This document shows, piece after piece, positions 1-7,967 of a DNA stretch of 64,000 bases. The notes beneath the pieces were generated by a model. The model was not told the DNA's origin. It made no database searches and saw nothing but the letters and a program-made list of their open reading frames with translations. Source of the stretch: Dyella silvae. GTDB lineage: Bacteria > Pseudomonadota > Gammaproteobacteria > Xanthomonadales > Rhodanobacteraceae. The DNA lies in the NCBI RefSeq assembly GCF_026421305.1, contig NZ_JAPJBQ010000005.1, positions 248,001 through 312,000 on the forward strand. Direction: 5' to 3'. The position numbers and the translations under genes were made by a program. Every line of letters begins with the position of its first letter. Within the stretch, counting starts at the first letter, position 1.

Positions 1-68
1 CAAGGCACCTCGAGCGTTCGGGCTTATCCCCGCGCAATGCTGCCAGCTCTTAAGGCCATTTTCTTTGG

Positions 69-104
69 GTTACTTTTCTTTTGGGCCAGCAAAAGAAAAG
101 TGAC
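69..104. repeat. Long hairpin, GTTACTTTTCTTTTG family
   Basis: A 15-base arm GTTACTTTTCTTTTG (69-83) pairs with CAAAAGAAAAGTGAC (90-104) with one mismatch and a 6-base loop. Hairpins of this GTTACTTTTCTTT type are scattered between genes in many Xanthomonadales genomes, from general knowledge. No gene uses it as an obvious terminator because it lies about 220 bases past the purH stop. Confidence 0.65.
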
Positions 105-187
105 TCGGCCTCCGGCAGGAGGTCGAAACGCCCGCCGCGTAGGCGGCACGCTGGCGGTAGCGCCTCGCTCAAGGCCAAGAGCAAAGT

Positions 188-254
188 CACTGGATGACCA
201 GCCATTCGGCTGTTGAAAAGCACCTCCAGCCTTCGCTGGGATGACGGTGAGGGG
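188..254. repeat. REP-like element, family 1 (half copy)
   Basis: CACTGG at 188, a TTCGGCTGTTG core and a terminal CGCTGGGATGACGGTGA match, in the same order, the sequence at 20196-20257. The two copies differ mainly by single-base indels, so they are members of one dispersed family. Confidence 0.65.
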
Positions 255-278
255 ATTAAACGCAACCTCGAGCACCCA

Positions 279-316
279 CCCCTCACCCCGACCCCCTCCC
301 CAAAAGGGGAGAGGGC
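279..316. repeat. Palindromic repeat, family 2 (CCCTCACCCC / GGGGAGAGGG)
   Basis: CCCCTCACCCC is followed by CCCCCTCCCC, AAAA and GGGGAGAGGG. The same module occurs at 35929-35964 (reverse orientation) and 62385-62420. It lies just downstream of purH on the minus strand. Confidence 0.65.
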
Positions 317-324
317 AAACGCGA

Positions 325-1935
325 TCAGTGGCGGAAGTGGCGAATGCCAGTGAACACCATCGCCATGCCATGCTCGTCAGCCGCAGCGATGACTTCCGCA
401 TCACGCATCGAGCCACCCGGCTGAATCACCGCGCTGATGCCCGCAGCGGCGGCAGCATCGATGCCGTCGCGGAATGGGAAGAATGCGTCGGAAGCCATCA
501 CGGAGCCACGCACCTCCAGCTTCTCGTCGGCGGCCTTGATGCCGGCGATCTTCGCGCTGTACACGCGGCTCATCTGGCCAGCGCCCACGCCGATGGTCTG
601 GCGGTTCTTCGCGTACACGATGGCGTTGCTCTTGACGTACTTGGCCACCTTCCACGCGAAGATCAGGTCGTCGATCTCCGCCGGAGTCGGTGCGCGCATG
701 GTGACGATCTTGAGGTCTTCAGCCTTGACCATGGCGCGGTCGGCCGTCTGGATCAGCAGGCCGGAGCCGACGCGGCGCGAGTCGTTGCCCGGATGCGCCT
801 TGGCCAGGTCGCCGTCGGCCGGCGGCGGGATTTCCAGCACGCGCACGTTGGCCTTCTTGGCGAAGGTCTTCAGTGCGTCGTCTTCGTAGCCTGGTGCCAG
901 CACCACTTCCACAAACTGGCGGTCCACGATGGACTTCGCCGTGGCCGCATCGACCACGCGGTTAAAGGCAATGATGCCGCCGAAGGCGGAGGTGGGGTCG
1001 GTCTGGTAGGCGAGGTCGTAAGCGCGGCCGATGCCGTCCAGGCTCACCGCCACGCCGCAGGGGTTGGCGTGCTTCACGATCACGCAGGCCGGCTTGGTAA
1101 AACTCCGTACGCATTCCCATGCGGCGTCGGAGTCGGCGATGTTGTTGAACGACAGTTCCTTGCCCTGCAGCTGGCGGAACGTCGCCAGCGTGCCCGGCGC
1201 GGGATACAGATCACGATAGAACGCCGCCTGCTGATGCGGATTCTCGCCGTAACGCAGATCCATCATCTTCACAAAACGGCCATTGGCCTGTGCCGGGAAA
1301 AGGTCATGGCCGGCAATGGCGTCGAAGTTGTCGTTGAGCTGCAGCGCGGAGAGGTAATCGCTGATGGCACCGTCGTAGTTCGACACGCGGTTGAACGCGG
1401 CGACGGCCAGCTTGAAACGCGTGGCGCGGGTAAGTCCGCCCTTGCTTTCAATTTCTGCGAGCGCTTCTTCGTACTGGTCGGGCGAGGTGAGCACGCCGAC
1501 GTCATTCCAGTTTTTTGCGGCGGAGCGCAGCATCGCCGGGCCGCCGATATCGATGTTCTCGATGGCGTCTTCCAGCGTGCAGCCGGGCTTGGCCACGGTC
1601 TGCTCGAACGGATACAGGTTGAGTACCAGCAGATCGATGGGTGCGATGTCCAGCTGCGTCATCACCGCATCGTCGGTGCCGCGGCGACCGAGCAGACCAC
1701 CATGCACCTTCGGATGCAACGTCTTGACGCGGCCATCCATGATTTCGGGGAAGCCGGTGAGTTCGCTCACGTCCTTTACCGGGATGCCCGCATCGCGCAG
1801 TGCCTTGGCGCTGCCGCCGGTAGAGAGCAGTTCTGCGCCGGCCTTGTGCAGGCGCTGACCCAGTGCAATCAGTCCAGTCTTGTCCGACACGCTGAGCAGT
1901 GCGCGGCGAATGGGGGTTACGGCAGAGGCAGACAT
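325..1935 (-). CDS. purH: Bifunctional AICAR formyltransferase / IMP cyclohydrolase
   Basis: PurH catalyses the last two steps of de novo purine synthesis, formylating AICAR with 10-formyl-THF and closing the ring to IMP in the cytoplasm. The 536-residue product has the N-terminal MGS-like cyclohydrolase part (SVSDKTGL near residue 15, [10 protein letters not shown] near 70) and the transformylase part with KHANPCGVA (catalytic Lys near 288) and the RYGENPHQ motif. The C-terminus [11 protein letters not shown]...FTGIRHFRH is typical and complete. I chose ATG at 1935 (MSASAVTP), with GGAAG five bases upstream; an ATG ten codons earlier has no ribosome site. It lies 147 bases after fis on the same strand, the usual fis-purH order of Xanthomonadales. 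Confidence 0.97.
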   Translation of the reverse strand: MSASAVTPIRRALLSVSDKTGLIALGQRLHKAGAELLSTGGSAKALRDAGIPVKDVSELTGFPEIMDGRVKTLHPKVHGGLLGRRGTDDAVMTQLDIAPIDLLVLNLYPFEQTVAKPGCTLEDAIENIDIGGPAMLRSAAKNWNDVGVLTSPDQYEEALAEIESKGGLTRATRFKLAVAAFNRVSNYDGAISDYLSALQLNDNFDAIAGHDLFPAQANGRFVKMMDLRYGENPHQQAAFYRDLYPAPGTLATFRQLQGKELSFNNIADSDAAWECVRSFTKPACVIVKHANPCGVAVSLDGIGRAYDLAYQTDPTSAFGGIIAFNRVVDAATAKSIVDRQFVEVVLAPGYEDDALKTFAKKANVRVLEIPPPADGDLAKAHPGNDSRRVGSGLLIQTADRAMVKAEDLKIVTMRAPTPAEIDDLIFAWKVAKYVKSNAIVYAKNRQTIGVGAGQMSRVYSAKIAGIKAADEKLEVRGSVMASDAFFPFRDGIDAAAAAGISAVIQPGGSMRDAEVIAAADEHGMAMVFTGIRHFRH

Positions 1936-2082
1936 GGCAGCTTCCAGAGCGGGGAAGCCGCACATTATAGCGGGCTGGCGCCGATTCGTCGGGAACCGCG
2001 GTGATGAGCCGCCTGGATGGCTAAATGCCGGAGTGTGTGGCGCCTGGCTGCATGGGCAGCCAGGCGCGTGCGGCAGGTTTTA

Positions 2083-2370
2083 TTACAGCAGGCCGTGTGC
2101 GGCCAGCTTTTTGCGCAGGGTGGCGCGGTTGATACCGAGTACGGCGGCGGCGCGGCTCTGGTTGCCGTCATGCCATGCCAGCACTTCGCGCAGGAGGGGG
2201 CCTTCGACTTCGCGAATCACAAGCGCATGCAGGCCCTCGTCGCACTCCGTGTCGCCGATGTCGGCGAGGTAACGGCGTACGGTACGACTGACGCATTCGC
2301 TCAATGCGCTCTGCGACGAAGTCTCTTTCGAAGACTCGTTGGCAGGCAGTCTCACGGCATTCACGGGCAT
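2083..2370 (-). CDS. fis: Fis family DNA-binding protein
   Basis: This is a nucleoid-associated, DNA-bending regulator of 95 residues, close to the 98 of E. coli Fis. The C-terminal helix-turn-helix (NQSRAAAVLGINRATLRKKL, about residues 70-89) matches the family, where it binds degenerate AT-rich sites as a dimer; the N-terminal part is divergent, as is usual outside Enterobacteria. It sits between the DUF3426 gene and purH, all on the minus strand. In E. coli fis follows dusB; here dusB is not next to it. Confidence 0.93.
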   Translation of the reverse strand: MPVNAVRLPANESSKETSSQSALSECVSRTVRRYLADIGDTECDEGLHALVIREVEGPLLREVLAWHDGNQSRAAAVLGINRATLRKKLAAHGLL

Positions 2371-2656
2371 TTCCCCTCACGTTCTAACACAGCAGCTACT
2401 TAGGCCACTGCAATGTTTATGGCAATACCGCGGGCGGCGGCTCGCATGGAACGCCGGGTGCAGCACAAGACGAAGGAGCGAGTTTACCCTCGCGTGCCGA
2501 TAATTTTAAGTCCCCGCGCCATAGGCCGTTGTCATGAGGGGGTGTCCGGGAAATGTCCTATGGACAAAAGCGGCCGCCAATGGCATGGCCTATGCCTGCC
2601 AGCTTGCCGGTGGCTTGCGTGGCCGCCAGCCAGGTGCGTCTGTTTGAAATGGACGG

Positions 2657-3448
2657 CTATTCGAAACTGAATTCAAACGCGACGGCCTTGCCGGCCGGAT
2701 CTTCCACTTCAAGCATCAACGCCGCGCTGCCGCCGGGTGACAGCCCGCGTTGCAGTGCGGCGTTGTCACCCAGGTACTCGCTGGGACGCAGCCTGCGCAT
2801 GGCCAGCCGTTTGCCATCGGCATCGGAGAGGGTGATCGATACCACCGGGTAAGGCTGGGCAAACGGCGCATCGTTGCGCAGGTTGGCCGTGATCAGCAGG
2901 GCACCAGGCACGGAAGGGTGCGCCTGTACGTCACGGGCCACCATGCTCAGTCGCGAGGTGTCCTGGACCAGGGGTAGCTGGCAACCGAGGCTGGTGCAGA
3001 TCTGGCGCAAGATGGGACCGATCGTATCGTCGCTGATCAGTACATCGCGCTTGGCCCAGGCCAGCTGTGCGGCCAGCGCCAGCAACAGCAGCATCGTGGC
3101 CGTTATCCACGGCCAGCGGCGGCCTTTGCGCTCTTTGCCGCGAGCGAAGCGCGGCGCCACCACCAGATTGTCGAACTCTTCGATGGCATCGCGATGGGCC
3201 GGTACCACTTCTTCGACGGCCGGCATCTCTGCGGGCGGCCGGTAAACGGCCAGGTCAAGCTTTGGCGGCAGATCGGGCTGGCGCGATGGGAGGTGTTGGA
3301 ACGGCTCTGGCGGCAGATGATCGCTGAGGCTCTTCAGCGCATCGAATGTCGCCCGGCAATGGCCGCACACGACTTCGCCGCGCGCTTGCGCAAGCGTTTC
3401 CGTATTCAGCGAGAACACGGTGAGGCAGTCGGGACATTGGGCGTACAT
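2657..3448 (-). CDS. DUF3426 zinc-ribbon membrane protein
   Basis: A 263-residue protein of the DUF3426 type. It opens with an MJ0042-style zinc ribbon (C5xxC8 and C28xxC31), has a proline-rich cytoplasmic linker, one membrane segment near residues 110-130 (ITATMLLLLALAAQLAWA), and then a roughly 130-residue periplasmic domain that contains the DUF3426 region. Start: MYAQCPDC at 3448 places the ribbon at the N-terminus, as in homologues; an upstream in-frame ATG at 3505 would add 19 residues of no family resemblance. It lies between prmA and fis, a conserved neighbourhood in this order. The molecular function is unknown. Confidence 0.9.
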   Translation of the reverse strand: MYAQCPDCLTVFSLNTETLAQARGEVVCGHCRATFDALKSLSDHLPPEPFQHLPSRQPDLPPKLDLAVYRPPAEMPAVEEVVPAHRDAIEEFDNLVVAPRFARGKERKGRRWPWITATMLLLLALAAQLAWAKRDVLISDDTIGPILRQICTSLGCQLPLVQDTSRLSMVARDVQAHPSVPGALLITANLRNDAPFAQPYPVVSITLSDADGKRLAMRRLRPSEYLGDNAALQRGLSPGGSAALMLEVEDPAGKAVAFEFSFE

Positions 3449-3536
3449 GCAGGCCGCTGGTGTCGAACTGTCGGCAAGACTAGTGCACGGGCGACGACAA
3501 ATCACCCGCGCCTATGCGCAGTTCGTGAACAGGCGC

Positions 3537-4436
3537 TCAGCTACGGCGTCTGCCGCTGATGCGTACCCAGTCTTCGAGCGTGTCCACGCGCAACTCGTCG
3601 AACCATTCGGCGTAGCGCGTCAGCAATTCTTCTTCCTGGCCCTTCAGGATGCCCGAGATGGCAAACGGTGCGCCGGGTTTTGCGGCGGCGGCAAACGTGG
3701 GCGCGAGCTCGCCCAGCGGTCCGGCAAGAATATTGGCGATGAACACGTCGGCGGGTTCGGCGTCGATGTCTTCAGGCAGGAACAGCGCGAGGCGATCATC
3801 TACCTCGTTGCGCTCGGCGTTGTCGGCCGATGCGGTAAGCGCCTGCGGATCGTTGTCTACGCCGACAGCGCTGGCGGCGCCCAGTTTGAGTGCGGCAATG
3901 GCAAGAATGCCCGAGCCGCAGCCGTAGTCGACGAGGCTCTTGCCCGTGAGGTCCAGGCTATCCAGCCAGGCCAGGCACAGCGCCGTGGTCGGATGGGTGC
4001 CGCTGCCGAAGGCCAGGCCGGGATCGAGTCGCACTACGACCGTATCGTCATCGGCGGGCGGCTCGATGTTCCACGGATAGATCCACAGCCGGCGTCCGAA
4101 TGGCATCGGCTTGAACTGATCCATCCACGCGCGCTCCCAATCCTCGTCGGCGATGTCGCGGAACTGCATGTGATCCGGTTCCAGCCACGGCAGCAGTTCG
4201 CCCAGCGCTTCGCCCAGGCCGCGCCGGTCGGTATCGGCATCGAACAGCGCATTGAGCGTGATGGTCGGCCACAGCGGCAGCTCGCCCACGCCGGGCTCGA
4301 AGATGGCTTGCTCGTCCGGCGTTTCGGCGTCGGCGTCCTGCAGCGTGATCGAGAGCGCGCCGAGATCGTCGAGTGCCTCCTCGACGCGAGGCTGCTGTTC
4401 GGCGCGGACGGTAAGCGAGAGTTCGAGCCAGGGCAT
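3537..4436 (-). CDS. prmA: Ribosomal protein L11 methyltransferase
   Basis: PrmA trimethylates ribosomal protein L11 using S-adenosylmethionine. The 299-residue protein has the N-terminal substrate-recognition domain (MPWLELSLTV), the family signature GLAFGSGTHPTT near 150, the SAM-binding loop DYGCGSGILAIAALKLG and the NILAGPL motif that stands in for NPPY. Start chosen at 4436 (MPWLEL), the usual PrmA N-terminus, rather than the ATG five codons upstream. It follows accC and a small unknown gene on the same strand and precedes the DUF3426 gene; accC-prmA-fis linkage is common in this group. Confidence 0.96.
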   Translation of the reverse strand: MPWLELSLTVRAEQQPRVEEALDDLGALSITLQDADAETPDEQAIFEPGVGELPLWPTITLNALFDADTDRRGLGEALGELLPWLEPDHMQFRDIADEDWERAWMDQFKPMPFGRRLWIYPWNIEPPADDDTVVVRLDPGLAFGSGTHPTTALCLAWLDSLDLTGKSLVDYGCGSGILAIAALKLGAASAVGVDNDPQALTASADNAERNEVDDRLALFLPEDIDAEPADVFIANILAGPLGELAPTFAAAAKPGAPFAISGILKGQEEELLTRYAEWFDELRVDTLEDWVRISGRRRS

Positions 4437-4474
4437 GGGGCGTTCCTGCAAAGAAGGCGGTTATTGTCGCCGAT

Positions 4475-4500
4475 GTGGGTCGCACCGGGTGCGCTCCCAC
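4475..4500. repeat. REP-like palindrome, family 3 (GCGCTCCCAC)
   Basis: GTGGGTCGCACC and GGTGCGCTCCCAC form an imperfect palindrome in the 72-base gap between prmA and the preceding small gene. Its right half matches the ends of the element at 57321-57400. Confidence 0.55.
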
Positions 4501-4508
4501 AGGAGCGG

Positions 4509-4874
4509 TTACAGGGACTCGGGTGGGACGCCGAGAAAACTGTCGTGCCGACGGTAATGATCGAGCGCGAGGGCGAAGTCGCCAAGGGTGGATGCTGGAT
4601 CGCGCCGGCGCTGCACAAACAGCACCTCGGCGAAGTCCGCCGCTTCGAGGAAATGAACCAGATGATGTTGGGCTGCGAACGGCGGCAGGGCTTCGCCGTG
4701 GTCATCGATCAGCGAGTCGTCTTCGTCCGCAACGTGCGAGAGATACACGCGGCACGTGGGCTCGGTAATTTCGCCCTGGATGTACACCCACGCGTAGCGA
4801 TCCCAGCCGTCGCCTTCGTCGAAGGCGTCGGTGATCGCTGTGATCGCTTCGCTGAGAGTGAGTAGTTCTGACAT
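4509..4874 (-). CDS. Conserved hypothetical protein between accC and prmA
   Basis: A 121-residue acidic cytoplasmic protein that I do not recognise with certainty. It has no signal peptide or membrane segment. It begins MSELLTLSEAITAITDAFDE, carries a WDRYAWVYIQGE strand and a conserved-looking HHLVHFLEAADFAEVLFVQ stretch, and ends LGVPPESL. Start taken at 4874; longer in-frame extensions to 4988 run into the accC coding region and look spurious. It is 46 bases after the accC stop and 72 bases before prmA, so it is probably cotranscribed with them, but nothing in it shows a role in fatty acid synthesis or methylation. Confidence 0.75.
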   Translation of the reverse strand: MSELLTLSEAITAITDAFDEGDGWDRYAWVYIQGEITEPTCRVYLSHVADEDDSLIDDHGEALPPFAAQHHLVHFLEAADFAEVLFVQRRRDPASTLGDFALALDHYRRHDSFLGVPPESL

Positions 4875-4920
4875 CAGACAAACGTACCGGCGGGCCGTGG
4901 CAGCGGCCCGCCGGCCGGAA

Positions 4921-6285
4921 TCAGCCGTGACCGGCCTTTTCTTTCTGTTCGGCCATGCGCTTTTCCAGGTAGTGGATGTTCTGTCCACCCTGTTGGAAAC
5001 CCACGTCGGCCATGATCCGCTGCTGCAGCGGGATATTGCACTTCACGCCTTCGATCACCGTCTCGGCGAGCGCCAGGCGCATGCGCGCAATGGCGGTTTC
5101 GCGATCCGGGCCGTGCACGATCAGCTTGCCGATCATCGAATCGTAGTTCGGCGGAATGCGGTAGCCGTCGTACAGGTGGGTGTCCACGCGCACGCCCGGG
5201 CCACCTGGGGCCTCAAAGCGCTTCACCGTACCCGGCGAGGGCAGGAACGAATCCGGATCTTCCGCGTTGATGCGGCACTCGATCGCGTGACCGTGGATCT
5301 GGATGTCTTGCTGCTTGATCGACAGCTTTTCGCCGCCGGCAATCAGCAGCTGCTCGCGCACCAGATCGATACCGGTGATGAGTTCCGTCACCGGATGCTC
5401 CACCTGGATACGGGTGTTCATCTCGATGAAGTAGAAGCGGCCGTCCTCATAGAGGAACTCGAACGTACCCGCGCCGCGGTAACCGATGCGCAGGCACGCA
5501 TCCACGCACACCTTGCCGATCTGCTCGCGCAGTTCCGGCGTGATGCCCGGCGCGGGAGCTTCTTCCACCACCTTCTGGTGACGGCGCTGCATGGAGCAGT
5601 CGCGCTCGCCGAGATGAATGGCATTGCCCTGGCCGTCGGCCAGCACCTGGATTTCCACGTGGCGCGGATTTTCCAGGAACTTCTCCATGTACACCTGATC
5701 GTTGCCGAAGGCCGCCTTGGCTTCCTGCTTGGTCATGGTGATGGCATTGCCCAGATGCGCTTCGGTGCGCACGACGCGCATGCCGCGGCCACCACCGCCG
5801 CCGGCGGCCTTGATGATCACCGGGTAGCCGATGTCACGCGCAATGCGCACGTTTTCTTCGACGTTGTCGCCGAGCGGGCCGCCCGAGCCAGGTACGCACG
5901 GCACGCCGGCGGCCTTCATGGCGCGGATCGCTTCCACCTTGTCGCCCATCAGGCGAATCACCTCGGCGGTCGGGCCGATGAAGATGAAACCCGACTGCTC
6001 CACCTGTTCGGCGAAGTCGGCGCGCTCGGAGAGAAAGCCGTAACCCGGGTGGATCGCCTGGGCGTCGGTGATTTCCGCAGCGGCAATGATGCGCGGGATG
6101 TTGAGGTAGCTGTCTGCCGACGGTGCCGGGCCGATGCAGATCGACTCGTCAGCCAGGCCGACATGTTTGAGGTTGCGGTCTGCGGTGGAGTGCACCGCCA
6201 CGGTCTTGATGCCAAGACTGTGGCAGGCGCGCAGCACGCGCAGGGCGATTTCGCCGCGATTGGCGATAACTACTTTTTCGAGCAT
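4921..6285 (-). CDS. accC: Acetyl-CoA carboxylase, biotin carboxylase subunit
   Basis: AccC uses ATP and bicarbonate to carboxylate biotin on AccB, the first half-reaction of malonyl-CoA synthesis. The protein is 454 residues, near the E. coli length of 449. It has [17 protein letters not shown] at the N-terminus, the ATP-grasp glycine loop [10 protein letters not shown] near 165, [12 protein letters not shown] near 235 and [14 protein letters not shown] near 290 with the catalytic Glu/Arg pair. Start at 6285 fits the family; an ATG two codons upstream (6291) is equally possible because neither has a clear ribosome site. accB ends 15-21 bases upstream, so the two are an operon. Confidence 0.98.
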   Translation of the reverse strand: MLEKVVIANRGEIALRVLRACHSLGIKTVAVHSTADRNLKHVGLADESICIGPAPSADSYLNIPRIIAAAEITDAQAIHPGYGFLSERADFAEQVEQSGFIFIGPTAEVIRLMGDKVEAIRAMKAAGVPCVPGSGGPLGDNVEENVRIARDIGYPVIIKAAGGGGGRGMRVVRTEAHLGNAITMTKQEAKAAFGNDQVYMEKFLENPRHVEIQVLADGQGNAIHLGERDCSMQRRHQKVVEEAPAPGITPELREQIGKVCVDACLRIGYRGAGTFEFLYEDGRFYFIEMNTRIQVEHPVTELITGIDLVREQLLIAGGEKLSIKQQDIQIHGHAIECRINAEDPDSFLPSPGTVKRFEAPGGPGVRVDTHLYDGYRIPPNYDSMIGKLIVHGPDRETAIARMRLALAETVIEGVKCNIPLQQRIMADVGFQQGGQNIHYLEKRMAEQKEKAGHG

Positions 6286-6306
6286 GGGCATGACAGGTCA
6301 GGCCGC

Positions 6307-6762
6307 TCAGGCGATCACAAACATCGGCTGGTCGAATTCCACCGGCTGGCCGTTCTCGACCAGGATGGCCTGCACGGTGCCGGCCACATCGGCCTCGATC
6401 TGGTTGAACATCTTCATCGCTTCGATGATGCCCAGCGTCTCGCCGGCCTTGACCTGCTGGCCGACCTTCACGAACGCTGCAGCACCCGGGCTGGAAGAGG
6501 CGTAGAAGGTGCCGACCATCGGCGCCTTCACCACGTGGCCAGCCGGCAGGGCCGGCGCGGCCGGGGCGGCTTCGGCAGCCGGGGCAGCAGCCACCGGGGC
6601 AGCGGCGGGCGCAGCCTGCATGACCGGCGCGGCAGCCACGGTGACGGTGCCCTTGGGCACGCGCGACAGGCGAACGACTTCTTCGCCTTCCTTGATCTCC
6701 AGTTCGGCGAGGTTGGATTCCTCGAGCAGGTCAATGAGCTTCTTGATCTTGCGCAGGTCCAT
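6307..6762 (-). CDS. accB: Acetyl-CoA carboxylase, biotin carboxyl carrier protein
   Basis: AccB carries the biotin that shuttles carboxyl groups from AccC to the carboxyltransferase. The 151-residue protein has an N-terminal dimerisation segment ([19 protein letters not shown]), a long Ala/Pro linker (about 45-75) and a biotinyl domain ending in EAMKM with the biotinylated lysine at K117. The Ala/Pro linker is normal for the family. It is the first gene of accB-accC, 65 bases after aroQ on the same strand; aroQ-accB-accC is a widely conserved order in gammaproteobacteria. Confidence 0.98.
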   Translation of the reverse strand: MDLRKIKKLIDLLEESNLAELEIKEGEEVVRLSRVPKGTVTVAAAPVMQAAPAAAPVAAAPAAEAAPAAPALPAGHVVKAPMVGTFYASSSPGAAAFVKVGQQVKAGETLGIIEAMKMFNQIEADVAGTVQAILVENGQPVEFDQPMFVIA

Positions 6763-6827
6763 CGTTCAAACCTTCTTGTTTTCGTTGGGGCCGCCGGGGC
6801 AGCCGGATAGGAATTGGGTGTGGCGGA

Positions 6828-7274
6828 TCAGGCGGCCGCAGCCAGCCGGTTCATGGCGGCATCCAGTGCCAGCCGGTAGCTGTCTGCGCCGAAGCCGCAG
6901 ATCACGCCGACGGCAATGTCCGAGAGGTACGAGTGCTGACGGAACGCCTCGCGGGCGTGCACGTTCGACAGGTGCAGCTCGATGAACGGGATCGCCACGC
7001 CCGCCAGCGCGTCGCGCAGGGCGATGCTGGTGTGGGTGAACGCGCCCGGGTTGATCAGGATGAAGGCGGTGCCGTCCTGGCGGGCCTGGTGAATACGGTC
7101 GATCAGCGCGTGCTCGGCGTTGGACTGAAGCGCCTCAAGCGCATGCCCGGCAGCCTTGGCGCGCGCGGTGAGCGAGGCGTCGATATCGGCCAGCGTGTCG
7201 CGCCCGTAAACCTCCGGCTCGCGCACGCCAAGCAGATTGAGATTGGGTCCGTGGAGGACCAGGATCTTTGCCAC
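6828..7274 (-). CDS. aroQ: Type II 3-dehydroquinate dehydratase
   Basis: AroQ dehydrates 3-dehydroquinate to 3-dehydroshikimate in the shikimate pathway. The 148-residue length is standard for the dodecameric type II enzyme. Visible signatures are [17 protein letters not shown] with the catalytic Tyr in the flexible lid (about residue 23), [16 protein letters not shown] near 75, the [17 protein letters not shown] segment with the active-site His, and GFGADSY near the C-terminus. It leads the aroQ-accB-accC group; a 150-base gap separates it from the TlpA gene upstream, so a promoter may lie at about 7275-7424. Confidence 0.97.
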   Translation of the reverse strand: MAKILVLHGPNLNLLGVREPEVYGRDTLADIDASLTARAKAAGHALEALQSNAEHALIDRIHQARQDGTAFILINPGAFTHTSIALRDALAGVAIPFIELHLSNVHAREAFRQHSYLSDIAVGVICGFGADSYRLALDAAMNRLAAAA

Positions 7275-7424
7275 GCCAACGCCCTGGGTCGAGCCGGCAA
7301 CACCGGCGTCCGGCGCGGAGTGTGCGCGTCCGGGCTGATGTTGTCCAGTTCGGCGCAGTTCGGCGATGTTTGAAGGAGAAGTTACGCGTTAACCGTGCGG
7401 CGACGTATGGCGCCGCAAACCGCG

Positions 7425-7967
7425 TCAGGGCGCGGTTGGTGCCAGCCATTGCCGGAGGTCGTCAGCATCGAGCGCACCGCGCCGGCTCGCCAGCACGCGG
7501 CCGTTTTCATCCAGAAGCACGCTGTATGGCAGTACTTCGCCGACGTTTCCCAGACGAAGCGAGGTGCTGGGGCTATCCAGGCTGCCGATCAGGATCGGAT
7601 AGTTCACGGGATGCGTGGCGAGAAAGCTTCGGACGTGGCCGGGATCGTCCATGGCGATGCCAAGGACGATCGGCCCCTTTTCGCCGACGTTTGTCTGCGC
7701 CTTCACCAGCTCGGGCATCTCCTGCAGGCAAGGGCCGCACCAGGTCGCCCAGAAGTTGACCAGCACGCGGCGGCCACGGAACTCGGACAGCCGATGCGTC
7801 TTTCCGTCGAGCCCGGCCAGGGCGAGATCAGGAACGATCTCGCCCTGTGCCGCCACGTGGACGCCTTCCGGCACCCGGGCGCGGTGGCTGGCGTGCTGCA
7901 GCCAGCCACCGGCTGCAGCCACCAGCACGGCCAGGCCGAGAATGCTCCAGTTGGCGCGACTCATCAT
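7425..7967 (-). CDS. TlpA-family thioredoxin-like protein
   Basis: A 180-residue membrane-anchored periplasmic thiol-disulfide protein. Residues 7-22 form the single N-terminal membrane segment, followed by an AhpC-TSA/redoxin fold with the active site WATWCGPC (C77 and C80) and a cis-Pro region near VLPYSVLLD. The start overlaps the dsbD stop (ATGATGA; 7964 is an alternative one codon later), so translation is coupled. Context implies that it receives electrons from DsbD and passes them to periplasmic targets such as cytochrome c apoproteins; this target is inferred, not visible. Confidence 0.92.
   Translation of the reverse strand: MMSRANWSILGLAVLVAAAGGWLQHASHRARVPEGVHVAAQGEIVPDLALAGLDGKTHRLSEFRGRRVLVNFWATWCGPCLQEMPELVKAQTNVGEKGPIVLGIAMDDPGHVRSFLATHPVNYPILIGSLDSPSTSLRLGNVGEVLPYSVLLDENGRVLASRRGALDADDLRQWLAPTAP

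Larger units (their letters stand above)
1..324. other. Gene-free stretch downstream of purH, filled with dispersed repeats
   Basis: No convincing gene is seen here; the open frames on the minus strand are low-complexity translations of repeat DNA. The stretch holds a long hairpin (69-104), a REP-like half element (188-254) and a CCCTCACCCC-type palindrome (279-316), each listed separately. The window edge cuts it on the left. Confidence 0.7.

Noticed and set aside
241..2004. Long plus-strand open frame opposite purH
   Set aside because: It mirrors the strongly conserved PurH on the minus strand, starts in repeat DNA and has His/Arg/Gly-rich, low-information protein sequence.
3420..6810. Long plus-strand open frames opposite prmA, accC and accB
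   Set aside because: High-GC antisense shadows of conserved genes; no family motifs.
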